A stretch of 64,000 nucleotides of DNA, taken from the NCBI RefSeq assembly GCF_021556435.1, contig NZ_JAKGCU010000005.1, forward strand, positions 62,001-126,000, read 5' to 3'. A program made the translations under genes and the position numbers. The notes below the pieces were generated by a model. It worked only from the letters and a program-made list of their open reading frames with translations. It made no database searches and was not told where the DNA came from. The DNA is from Gordonia tangerina (GTDB lineage: Bacteria > Actinomycetota > Actinomycetes > Mycobacteriales > Mycobacteriaceae). Shown here piece by piece: positions 26,087 to 32,365 of this stretch; the first letter of the stretch is position 1, and each line of letters starts with the position of its first letter.

Positions 26087-26111
26087 TCGGTCGTTCGGTC
26101 GTCTCGGTCGT
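26087..26111 (+). repeat. Three iterons of TCGGTCGT
   Basis: TCGGTCGT occurs at 26087-26094, 26095-26102 and 26104-26111. Short tandem repeats in a control region may be iterons for a replication initiator or regulator. Related GTCGACGTCGAC sequence lies just upstream. Confidence 0.55.
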
Positions 26112-26138
26112 CCTTCGGACTCCCTCGACTCCCTCTCT

Positions 26139-26170
26139 CCCTCTACTTAGAGTGAATCTTCAACTTTTCG
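26139..26170 (+). repeat. 32-bp direct repeat, copy 2
   Basis: This begins CCCTCTACTTAGAGTGAATC. It is the second copy of the element at 25720-25751, 419 bases away in the same orientation. Differences fall at five positions, leaving the ACTT-GAGT core partly symmetric in both. Confidence 0.75.
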
Positions 26171-26233
26171 CCGATTCGTTGTTCTGAGGCCGAAGTCAAG
26201 TTAATCGTTATAGTCCTGTTACCGCCGAGGGGT

Positions 26234-26249
26234 ATCTTCTACAGAAGAT
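26234..26249. promoter_or_regulatory. 16-bp perfect palindrome in the control region
   Basis: ATCTTCT-AC-AGAAGAT is perfectly symmetric, in AT-rich DNA just after a TATAGT hexamer. It could be a dimeric regulator operator. It lies about 100 bases from the hairpin cluster. Confidence 0.5.
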
Positions 26250-26321
26250 CCATCTTTCGCACTCCGGTGGTCCCCGTCAGGATGCCCGTTCCCGGCGCTG
26301 AGAGCGACGCTGACAGACTTT

Positions 26322-26378
26322 TACCCGTTATCGGGTACCGATACACCCCGAAGGGGTTACAGACGCTCTCAGAGCGTC
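26322..26378. other. Cluster of three hairpins at the 3' end of the gene at 26369
   Basis: TACCCG-TTAT-CGGGTA (26322-26337), ACCCC-GAA-GGGGT (26345-26357) and GACGCTCT-C-AGAGCGTC (26362-26378) follow each other within 57 bases. The last overlaps the stop codon of the minus-strand gene. They may terminate that gene or form a structured RNA or origin. Confidence 0.6.
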
Positions 26379-26701
26379 GGGTAGTTCGATGTATGAGTCC
26401 TCATACGCCGGGGCCGACGTCGGTAGCGACGGCCAACCTCGGCAGAGTTGGCCTCAAGAGGTCGCAGCGGAGCTGAGACCGACCCCGCGTCGATCCGGGT
26501 TCCCGACCAGAAGTCGGGGACCTCTTCGAGCGACGGACGAAGTCCTAGCTCCGCGCGTTTCCACGCCTTGCGGTACTTGCGAACAGAGTCTCTCGATTTG
26601 AGCCCGGTAATGCCTTGCCCCGCTAGCTCAGAGAGTGAAAGTGACGACTTTTCGCCACTTGTCGGACGTCCCTTCGTCTCGTAGGTGAACGCCCACACCA
26701 A
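26369..26701 (-). CDS. Small putative DNA-binding protein, start uncertain or lost
   Basis: A frame of 110 residues (TTG at 26701) contains YETKGRPTSGEKSSLSLSEL and a helix-turn-helix-like KSRDSVRKYRKAWKRAE, followed by a low-complexity Arg-rich tail. The same frame stays open upstream to a TAG near 26740 and reads RTRVRAKLGPWKRAALVW, which looks like genuine coding sequence, yet no ATG or GTG lies there. Either a rare start is used or the 5' end is damaged. A regulatory or plasmid-type replication accessory role is possible. It stands alone between two non-coding stretches. Confidence 0.5.
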   Translation of the reverse strand: MVWAFTYETKGRPTSGEKSSLSLSELAGQGITGLKSRDSVRKYRKAWKRAELGLRPSLEEVPDFWSGTRIDAGSVSAPLRPLEANSAEVGRRYRRRPRRMRTHTSNYPTL

Positions 26702-27273
26702 CGCGGCGCGCTTCCACGGCCCGAGCTTCGCTCGGACGCGCGTACGCCCTTCGGGCTACCACCGCGGTTCGGTGCTTCTAAGGCCGGCTGAACCGCTGGT
26801 CGTCGCTGAGATCATCGTGGTTTAGTTCGAGGACCGAAGTGTTTTACCTGTACACGACCGTCCGGACGTACCACGCGGCGGGACTCCTGGGGCGGGGGCG
26901 GGGACACCCCCCTGGGGGTCCGACCTCTGCGGACGCCGAAGACCAGCGCGACGACGCGGAACGAAACGCGGCGAGCGAGGTCGATCGAACAGACGACACC
27001 GCGACACCGGGTCGGCTACCCCACCGGCTACCCCCCACCGCCGGCCTTGGTGCCCTGATGGCCAGCGTCCCCAGCACCGGAGACGAGAGCACGTCGACAC
27101 CCCGTCCCCGTAGGTTGCGGAGCCGTGCCCTATGTCCCGTAGATCCGGTGGTGGGGACAGGGCCACCGTTGTGCACGTCGGAAAGCGAGACACCCCCTCC
27201 CCGCTGCCGTTGATCCGGCGACACCCCGAAGAGTTGCGCCCTACCCCGGCTGTGTTCGCGGGATCATCGGGGT
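26702..27273. other. Non-coding stretch of the element
   Basis: There are 572 bases between a small minus-strand gene and the plus-strand membrane gene. Frames are open on both strands because GC is very high, but none gives a protein-like sequence. A GC-rich hairpin (GGACaCCCCCC...GGGGGTCC) lies near 26909-26931. Otherwise I see nothing definable. Confidence 0.5.
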
Positions 27274-27702
27274 ATGGCGGATACGACCTTGGCGCTTGTA
27301 GTCGCGCTCATCAGCGTGGCCGGCAACGCGGCCATACCGTTTTTCAACTGGCGGCAGAAGTCCAAGGAACTCGACAAGACCGACAAGCACCTGATCTCGA
27401 AGGAAAACCGCGCGTACTACGAGCGGATGATCGCGGCGTGGCGCGACGGGGTCGAAGAGGCTCGGCAACAACACAGCGCGTGGGACTTCGAGACCTCGGT
27501 TCGTGGCGCTGAAGCTCCCTACCCGACGGTCGAGGGAGCGGCGTGGTTCGAGAGCCTGCGCCCTCGGCTGCCGAAGAGCCTCGGGATCACCGACGACCTA
27601 TCCGGCATCGTCTGTGATGCCGGGTTCGCTGCCGAGCTGCACCGGCAGATCAACAGCATCGAGCGCGGGTGGTTCCCACCGCCGGACGCCGAACAGGATT
27701 GA
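27274..27702 (+). CDS. Membrane-anchored unknown protein, cargo-like
   Basis: This 142-residue protein begins with one hydrophobic segment (LALVVALISVAGNAAIPFF, residues 6-24). A basic charged stretch follows (WRQKSKELDKTDKHL), then a soluble domain rich in aromatic and acidic residues (ERMIAAWRDGVEEARQQ, GAAWFESLRPRLPKSLG, ELHRQINSIERGWFPPP). It is the only plus-strand gene inside the element besides the integrase and has its own surrounding non-coding DNA, the usual setting of a phage or satellite cargo gene. Superinfection exclusion or defence is a reasonable guess; no family is recognised. Confidence 0.75.
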   Translation: MADTTLALVVALISVAGNAAIPFFNWRQKSKELDKTDKHLISKENRAYYERMIAAWRDGVEEARQQHSAWDFETSVRGAEAPYPTVEGAAWFESLRPRLPKSLGITDDLSGIVCDAGFAAELHRQINSIERGWFPPPDAEQD

Positions 27703-28101
27703 CCCGAGGAACCGAGGGTCAACCTAACCCCGTCTCCGTCGTCCTCCTTTTGTTCCGGACTCCGTCGTCGGTCGGAACCGAGGGAGACCGACGACCTCCG
27801 GCTGTTCTCAGCCGTCGGTAGGTCCGACCCTTCGGTCTGGGGACCTTCGGGTCAGTCGGTCGAGCCGACCCCCGAGGGGAGGCTCGGTGTCGGTTGGTCG
27901 TCTCGTCTTCCGTTGGTATTCGTCTTCCGATGAGAGCGAGCGAACGCGAGCGAGACGAAAACGGTCAGTGGGGGTAGAGGGTTCTCGAAGAGGTTCCTCT
28001 TATAGGGGGTCAACTGCAACAGTCAACACCCCCTCTGACCTGCGACGATCCGAAGGGGTGTTGATGGGTGTTGCAACGGGCTGCAACAGCTCTACCTGCG
28101 G
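27703..28101. other. Non-coding stretch with many inverted repeats
   Basis: There are 399 bases with no gene. Visible structures are GTCGTCGGTC/GACCGACGAC (27764-27773 and 27786-27795), GGCT-gttctc-AGCC, AAGAGG-TT-CCTCTT near 27988-28001, and GGGGGT...ACCCCC (28005-28033). Together with the TGCAAC repeats next to it, the region could be an origin or a set of terminators for the ATPase operon. Confidence 0.55.
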
Positions 28102-28131
28102 TTATGTCTCTAGGCTCCAACGGGTTGCAAC
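28014..28131. repeat. Cluster of TGCAAC-type repeats at the end of the ATPase gene
   Basis: CTGCAACAG occurs at 28014-28022 and 28081-28089, and the palindrome GTTGCAAC at 28070-28077 and 28124-28131. Four related copies in 118 bases, spanning the stop codon of a RepA-like ATPase gene, suggest iterons for an initiator or operator sites. Confidence 0.6.
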
Positions 28132-29106
28132 ACCTGCACCGGACCTCGCGAGTAGCGCGCCGAAGCTCGTCCGGCGGCTCAGGTGAGAGACAGCCGATGC
28201 TTTCGAGATCCCGTCGAACTCGTCGGCGATCATCTCCCCGGCCCGGTTCTGGGTGACGCCCTGGCAGTGGTCGACGACCCATCGGGCGATCTCGGCGTTG
28301 CGGTCGAGCGTCTCCGAAGACCGCTCCGGCTTGCGCTCCGGCTCGACGACCGAGAACCGGACAGCGGAGTCGAGTAGCTCCCCGTCGACCACGACGTCGG
28401 GACGCTTACCGAGGTTGCCCTTCCGGGTCAGCCGTCGTCGCTCGATCCCGAACCCGTCGACGTCGGCGACGTGGATGCCGTGCCTGCGCCACGCGCGGTA
28501 CGCCGTAGGTCCCATCGGACCGTCGGGAGAGATCCGACGACCGTTGTCGGCGCGGTACGACTTCGCGGAGTGGTGCAGCGCCACCACCGGCACACCGGCG
28601 CTGACGATCCGCGTCAGCGGCCGCAGGATCTCCGACGGGTCGGCGTCGTTGATCCCTCCGGACAGCGCTCCGGTGACGTTGTCGAACACGACCAGCGCGA
28701 CGCCGAACTCGGTTGCGATGTCGAGGTACGCGTCCCATCGGGCCGGGTCGAAGTCCGCGATCAGCCAACGGTCATCGGGTACGTCGAGGTCGTCGGCTCG
28801 GGTCCGCCACTCGTGGCGCTCGCCGGGGTCGGTGGTGATGACTAACACCGGACCCGACGACTCGACCGGCTCACCGAGGAACTCGGAGTCTCCACGCGCG
28901 ACGGCAGCGGCCATCGCCGCGACGAGCGCTGTCTTACCAGACTCCGGCTCTCCGGTGACCATCGTTGCCGACGACGCGAGGTAGCCGTCGATCAGCCACC
29001 GAGAGTGCTGCTCGTCTTCGGCGATCTCCGACGGCGTCATCGCACCGGCAAGGAACTTCAGGTGTTGCCGGTTCTCCTCCGGCGTCAGCTCGTATCCCTC
29101 TGTCAC
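28102..29106 (-). CDS. RepA-like P-loop ATPase
   Basis: This 334-residue AAA_25/RecA-like ATPase is related to RepA helicases of plasmids and phage-like elements. Walker A is GEPESGKT (residues 52-59), Walker B is VVFDN (139-143), and VVALHHSAKS near 175-183 matches the sensor region of the family. The C-terminal 80 residues contain a likely winged helix (NRAGEMIADEFDGISKASAVSHL). It probably unwinds DNA for replication of the excised element. A GTG start overlaps the previous gene (GTGA), so the early operon is translated as a unit. Confidence 0.88.
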   Translation of the reverse strand: MTEGYELTPEENRQHLKFLAGAMTPSEIAEDEQHSRWLIDGYLASSATMVTGEPESGKTALVAAMAAAVARGDSEFLGEPVESSGPVLVITTDPGERHEWRTRADDLDVPDDRWLIADFDPARWDAYLDIATEFGVALVVFDNVTGALSGGINDADPSEILRPLTRIVSAGVPVVALHHSAKSYRADNGRRISPDGPMGPTAYRAWRRHGIHVADVDGFGIERRRLTRKGNLGKRPDVVVDGELLDSAVRFSVVEPERKPERSSETLDRNAEIARWVVDHCQGVTQNRAGEMIADEFDGISKASAVSHLSRRTSFGALLARSGAGVATRWSLET

Positions 29107-29456
29107 GCGATCACCTTCTGTTGCGCGATACGTAGGATCATCCGCGTGGTGTGTTCTGAAGCGCGGAACCAAACATCATGCGCGGTGACGCCCTCAAGCG
29201 ACAGCATCTCTACGGCATGTAGTGCGTCAAACCGTAGGGACCACTCGGCGAAGCCCTCCAAGTTGGCTTGGCTCCCTTCCGTGGGTATTCCCGTATCGAG
29301 GTAGCACCACATCAGATCCTCGTAGGTCCGGCACAACCGATCGAACTCGTCAGCCCCGCCGACCAGTCGTAGGAGGTAGTCGTCCACAAGCGCGACCGTG
29401 TCTCCGGCTCGTAGCGTCCGGTTGTCGTGGACCGCGTCGAGCAACAACTTGTTCAT
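29103..29456 (-). CDS. Unknown early protein of the element
   Basis: This 117-residue protein is coupled by ATGA to the gene before and GTGA to the ATPase gene after. It is helical and acidic, with DTVALVDDYLLRLVGGADEFD, YEDLMWCYLDTG (in parts) and a basic closing helix RMILRIAQQK. No family is recognised. Its tight coupling to the ATPase suggests a replication or control role. Confidence 0.72.
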   Translation of the reverse strand: MNKLLLDAVHDNRTLRAGDTVALVDDYLLRLVGGADEFDRLCRTYEDLMWCYLDTGIPTEGSQANLEGFAEWSLRFDALHAVEMLSLEGVTAHDVWFRASEHTTRMILRIAQQKVIA

Positions 29457-29722
29457 CGTCCGAGGTCCTCCGGACCGACCTTCGCGTAGAACTCGGTGAC
29501 CGAGCCCCCGACGAGCGCGTCGGGGTGGTCGGGCGTCAGCTCGACACGCTCGGCGAGTTCGTAGCCTCCTGATGCCAGCTCAGCGGCTACGGGTGCGAAC
29601 GCCGGGTCGGTGTCGCGGACCAGCCGCGACCGGTGGACGACAACGCCCTCGGCGGTCGCGTGCGCGTAGATCAAACCCGGCTCCGCGACCAGTTCGATCG
29701 CGGTTGTGTTCCATGTGTTCAT
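29453..29722 (-). CDS. Unknown early protein of the element
   Basis: This 89-residue protein starts at 29722, preceded by GAGGGAAC, and overlaps the next gene by ATGA. Beta-strand-like segments (AIELVAEPGLIYAHATAEGV, VVVHRSRLV) are followed by an acidic region. No motif is recognised. It is the second gene of the early operon. Confidence 0.7.
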   Translation of the reverse strand: MNTWNTTAIELVAEPGLIYAHATAEGVVVHRSRLVRDTDPAFAPVAAELASGGYELAERVELTPDHPDALVGGSVTEFYAKVGPEDLGR

Positions 29723-29725
29723 ACT

Positions 29726-29857
29726 TCAGTTCCCTCCTGTGCGAGCTACCAGCTCATCGAAAGTCGTTGGTGGTTGGTCGCCTTCGAGAATCCGGCGAGC
29801 CTCAGCGACCAGCCGGTCGAACTCGACGTCGGTACTCTCGTGTTCCTGGTATTGCAT
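29726..29857 (-). CDS. Very small first gene of the early operon
   Basis: An ATG at 29857 with GAGGAGGG eight bases upstream opens a 43-residue frame: an acidic helical peptide (VEFDRLVAEARRILEGDQ, TTFDELVARTGG). It ends three bases before the next start. The good ribosome binding site and coupling argue that it is real. It resembles small antitoxin- or Abi-like acidic peptides only in composition. It lies 41 bases inside attR, so its promoter must sit at or across the attachment site. Confidence 0.65.
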   Translation of the reverse strand: MQYQEHESTDVEFDRLVAEARRILEGDQPPTTFDELVARTGGN

Positions 29858-29874
29858 CGTATGTTCCCTCCTCG

Positions 29875-29902
29875 GTCTTGTAGGTTGCGTCCTATTTGCC
29901 AA
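29875..29902. other. attR of the integrated element
   Basis: The arm GTCTTGTAGGTTGCGTCC (29875-29892) mirrors the left-end arm (17690-17707 read on the opposite strand) at 15 of 18 positions. It is followed by the shared core CCAA at 29899-29902. Host DUF2461 sequence resumes at 29903. Confidence 0.85.
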
Positions 29903-30326
29903 GGACAAAGCCCCTTATAAGACCCATCAGGGAGCGTTCGTCGCGGTCGGTCCGGCGACCGGCTACTACGTCCAGATCGGAGCGCCCGGCGTGCGGGTGG
30001 GCGCCGGGTTCTACGAGGCTTCCGGCGAACGTCTCGCCGCTCTGCGATCGGCTATCGACAATGCGATTCACGGCGCCGAACTCGAGCAACTGGTCAACAA
30101 GTACACCCGAACCGGATGGGAACTCGGCGGTGACGTGCTCAAGACCGCGCCGCGGGGTTGGTCAACCGATCATCCGCGTATCGAACTGTTGCGACACAAA
30201 TCGTTGACGATCGCCCGCGACTACGGCTTCGACGAGATCATCCACTCGGCGGCCCTGGTCAAGCAGATACGCAAGGACTGGCGTGCCGCAACGCCGCTCA
30301 TCGACTGGGTGTGCCGGCACGGGTGA
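29903..30326 (+). pseudogene. 3' fragment of the split DUF2461 gene
   Basis: Host reading frame resumes in the Lys codon broken at the core and reads DKAPYKTHQGAFVAVG, then YYVQIGAPGVRVGAGFY, LKTAPRGWSTDHPRIELLRH and a stop at 30324-30326. These are conserved DUF2461 features. It has no start of its own; upstream in-frame bases belong to the element. Together with 17479-17681 it encodes a 208-residue protein. Excision of the element would restore the gene. Confidence 0.93.
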
Positions 30327-30329
30327 CGC

Positions 30330-30740
30330 TCAGCCTTCGACGGTTCCGTCCAGGTAGACCCACCGACCGTCGCGCCGTTCGAACCGGCTGCGCTGGTGCA
30401 GCGCTTTGCGCTCGCCGTCCGCCCGATAGTGCGCGGTGAACGTCACCTCGCCGGTGTTGTCGAAAGGCGTTCCCCCCGAGGCGGACTCGACATCGAGTCG
30501 ATACCACTGGATGCCGTCGTCGACGACGAGCCGACGCGGACGGGTCCGCGGGTGCCAACTGTCGAGGATGTGGTCACGATCGCCGATGGCGAAAGCGCTG
30601 AACCGCGACCGCATCAATGCCTCGGCGGTCGGCGCGCGGCGTGCGCCACTCAGGATCGGACCACAGCATTCGCCGAACGTGAGACCCGAGGTACAGGGGC
30701 AGCGTCGATCTCCATCCGCAGCACCGGTCACGTCACTCAT
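30330..30740 (-). CDS. YchJ-like SEC-C motif protein (UPF0225)
   Basis: This 136-residue protein has an N-terminal SEC-C zinc-binding motif (CPCTSGLTFGECCGPIL) and the YchJ core (APTAEALMRSRFSAFAIGD, then a beta-rich domain with WYRLDV and EVTFTAHYRADG and a closing RFERRDGRWVYLDG). Length and domain order match the UPF0225 family. Its biochemical role is not established. The start at 30740 is the last ATG before the motif. It is convergent with the DUF2461 fragment, three bases apart. Confidence 0.9.
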   Translation of the reverse strand: MSDVTGAADGDRRCPCTSGLTFGECCGPILSGARRAPTAEALMRSRFSAFAIGDRDHILDSWHPRTRPRRLVVDDGIQWYRLDVESASGGTPFDNTGEVTFTAHYRADGERKALHQRSRFERRDGRWVYLDGTVEG

Positions 30741-30866
30741 GTCGGCGAGGATAGCGCCGACCGCCGGGGTCGCCCGCCCCAGGTGCTCGCACAGACGTCC
30801 CCGGCCGGGCAGTGCGCAGCGAACTGACAGCCACGCCACACGTCCATCGCAGGGCGCGACGATGAC

Positions 30867-31217
30867 ATGGGTGCCATGAACAACACACGACAGCTCCATA
30901 CGACCACTCCCACCGCCACCACAGACAGCATGCTGGTCGTGATGGACGGCAGTACCCGGGCGCAGTCGGTGGTGCACGAGATCCTGCGGTCTGGCCGTCG
31001 AGTCGTGTTGACCTCCGCCATCTCCCACGACCTCGTTCCGTTCATTGACGCGTCGGTCAGCGGCCGGGTGTGGGCGGTGGTGTCCGACCCGTCCGATCCG
31101 GTCCAGATCGAGTCGATCATCGAGCGCGCCGAGGACCGGATCGGTCCGGTGGTGATGATCGTCGATCCGGGTGGTCTGCTCACAGACGTGGCGGCCGCCG
31201 ATCGTCGCGTGGCCTGA
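30867..31217 (+). CDS. Short protein resembling the N-terminal half of an SDR
   Basis: This 116-residue protein has a segment SGRVWAVVSDPSDPVQIESI followed by ERAEDRIGPVVMIVDPGG. The spacing is that of short-chain dehydrogenases (the acidic-Val strand, then a helix, then a strand where NNAG is normally found). Here NNAG is replaced by DPGG, and no YxxxK active site follows, so it cannot be an active SDR. It may be a degenerate paralogue of the SDR 137 bases downstream. Alternative starts are 30867 and 30876. Confidence 0.6.
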   Translation: MGAMNNTRQLHTTTPTATTDSMLVVMDGSTRAQSVVHEILRSGRRVVLTSAISHDLVPFIDASVSGRVWAVVSDPSDPVQIESIIERAEDRIGPVVMIVDPGGLLTDVAAADRRVA

Positions 31218-31250
31218 CCGCGAGTCGTCTGACCGCGAGTCATCTGACCG
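31214..31250 (+). repeat. 15-bp tandem repeat, about 2.5 copies
   Basis: CTGACCGCGAGTCGT and CTGACCGCGAGTCAT are followed by a partial CTGACCG, starting at the last codons of the gene before. It is likely replication slippage with no clear role. Confidence 0.8.
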
Positions 31251-31354
31251 GCTCACCGGCCCCGTACGAGGACATAGCGGGACCATCGACTCTGGTGCCA
31301 CACATGCGAGATGACAGACTGTCGAAGGTGATTCGTCGACAGTGAGGAAGCGAC

Positions 31355-32173
31355 ATGCCGGACAGCATCGTGGTGGTCATCGGTTCGGGCGGCATGGGTC
31401 TGGCCATCGCCCGACGTCAGGCCTGCGGGCGTAAGGTCGTCCTCGCCGACGTCGACGACGCCCGCCTCGAACGGGACGTCGCCGCCCTCGGCGACGAGGG
31501 CTTCGATGCGGTCGGACGCACGGTTGATGTCGGATCGGCGGACTCGGTGACAGCGCTGGCGGAGTTCTCGGCGTCACTGGGCAACGTCGACCAGGTGATC
31601 CACACGGCTGGGCTCTCCCCGGTGCAGGCACCGGTGGAGGCGATCCTGCGGGTCGACCTGCTGGGCGTGGCGTTGTCGCTCGACGCGTTCGGCGCCGTGG
31701 TCGCCCAACGCGGTGCCGGGGTCGTCGTAGCCAGCATGGCGGGCCACATCTATCCCCCACTCGCGGCCGACCACGCCGCCGCGCTCGCCATCACCCCGAG
31801 TTCCGAGCTGCTGTCGCTTGACTTCCTGACCGAACTGGCCGGGGACCCGGGAAGCGCCTACGCGATTGCCAAACAAGCCAACCATGTCCGGGTGCGTGCC
31901 GCGGCCGGCGTATGGGGTGCGCGTGGCGCCCGCGTCAACAGCATCAGCCCCGGGGTCATCGCGACCGCCATGGGGCAAGCCGAGCTCGGCGGCGACAGCG
32001 GTGATGCCATGCGTGCCATGATCGCGATGTCGGGAACCGGCCGACTCGGAACCGCCGCCGACATCGCCGACGCCACCGCTTTCCTGTTGAGTCCGGCGGC
32101 CTCCTTCATCACCGGGACAGATCTGTTGGTCGACGGTGGCGCCGTGGCAGCGATCGCCACACCACGCGAGTGA
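31355..32173 (+). CDS. Short-chain dehydrogenase/reductase
   Basis: This 272-residue NAD(P)-dependent oxidoreductase of the SDR superfamily has a cofactor loop GSGGMGLAIA near residues 10-19 and a Tyr-x-x-x-Lys active site in YAIAK. The final segment ISPGVIATAMGQ and a C-terminal LSPAASFITGTDLLVDGG are typical of classical SDRs. The Gly loop GSGGMG differs from the common TGxxxGxG. The start at 31355 has GAGGAA upstream. The substrate is unknown; annotations of this group often refer to sterol or alcohol dehydrogenases. Confidence 0.9.
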   Translation: MPDSIVVVIGSGGMGLAIARRQACGRKVVLADVDDARLERDVAALGDEGFDAVGRTVDVGSADSVTALAEFSASLGNVDQVIHTAGLSPVQAPVEAILRVDLLGVALSLDAFGAVVAQRGAGVVVASMAGHIYPPLAADHAAALAITPSSELLSLDFLTELAGDPGSAYAIAKQANHVRVRAAAGVWGARGARVNSISPGVIATAMGQAELGGDSGDAMRAMIAMSGTGRLGTAADIADATAFLLSPAASFITGTDLLVDGGAVAAIATPRE

Positions 32174-32365
32174 GTCGATTCGCGTCGCAACAGCACTGAA
32201 CTGCGCCACGGATGGTCACTGTTGGCCATCTCCTTTCCGATCCGCCCTCGCAGGTCCGGTGCCACGGGATAGCATCCAGAACGCCGTCGATGCCGCTCCG
32301 GACATGACTGCCGGCGGGCTTCGCGGTCGCCCACACCTGCAGACTGGACAGCTCAAGGGAGAGTC

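Larger units (their letters stand above)
25417..26368. other. Non-coding control region of the element
   Basis: There are 952 bases without a convincing gene. Base composition dips (AT-rich patches near 25730-25860 and 26150-26260) against otherwise GC-rich element DNA. It holds two diverged 32-bp direct repeats, an 8-bp iteron triplet TCGGTCGT at 26087-26111, a 16-bp palindrome and a hairpin cluster. It lies upstream of the HNH-HTH operon, so promoters, operators and perhaps a replication origin are expected here. No confident -35/-10 pair was found. Confidence 0.6.
17682..29902. mobile_element. 12.2-kb serine-integrase element, satellite-like or reduced prophage
   Basis: The element is bounded by CCAA cores in an interrupted DUF2461 gene. 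Its gene order is: integrase (+) at the left end; then minus-strand tape measure, unknowns, HNH, head-to-tail stopper and HNH-HTH; a repeat-rich control region; a membrane cargo gene (+); and a minus-strand early operon with a RepA-like ATPase ending at the right end. No terminase, portal, protease, capsid, major tail, lysin or holin gene is visible. In the excised circle the integrase and early operon would be divergent across attP. It could be a phage satellite that borrows a helper's particle, or a deleted prophage; intact overlapping reading frames favour a maintained element. Confidence 0.88.

Noticed and set aside
26822..27224. Overlapping open frames on both strands upstream of the membrane cargo gene
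   Set aside because: The translations are Arg/Pro/Gly-rich low-complexity sequences typical of chance frames in very GC-rich DNA, with no ribosome binding site or coupling.
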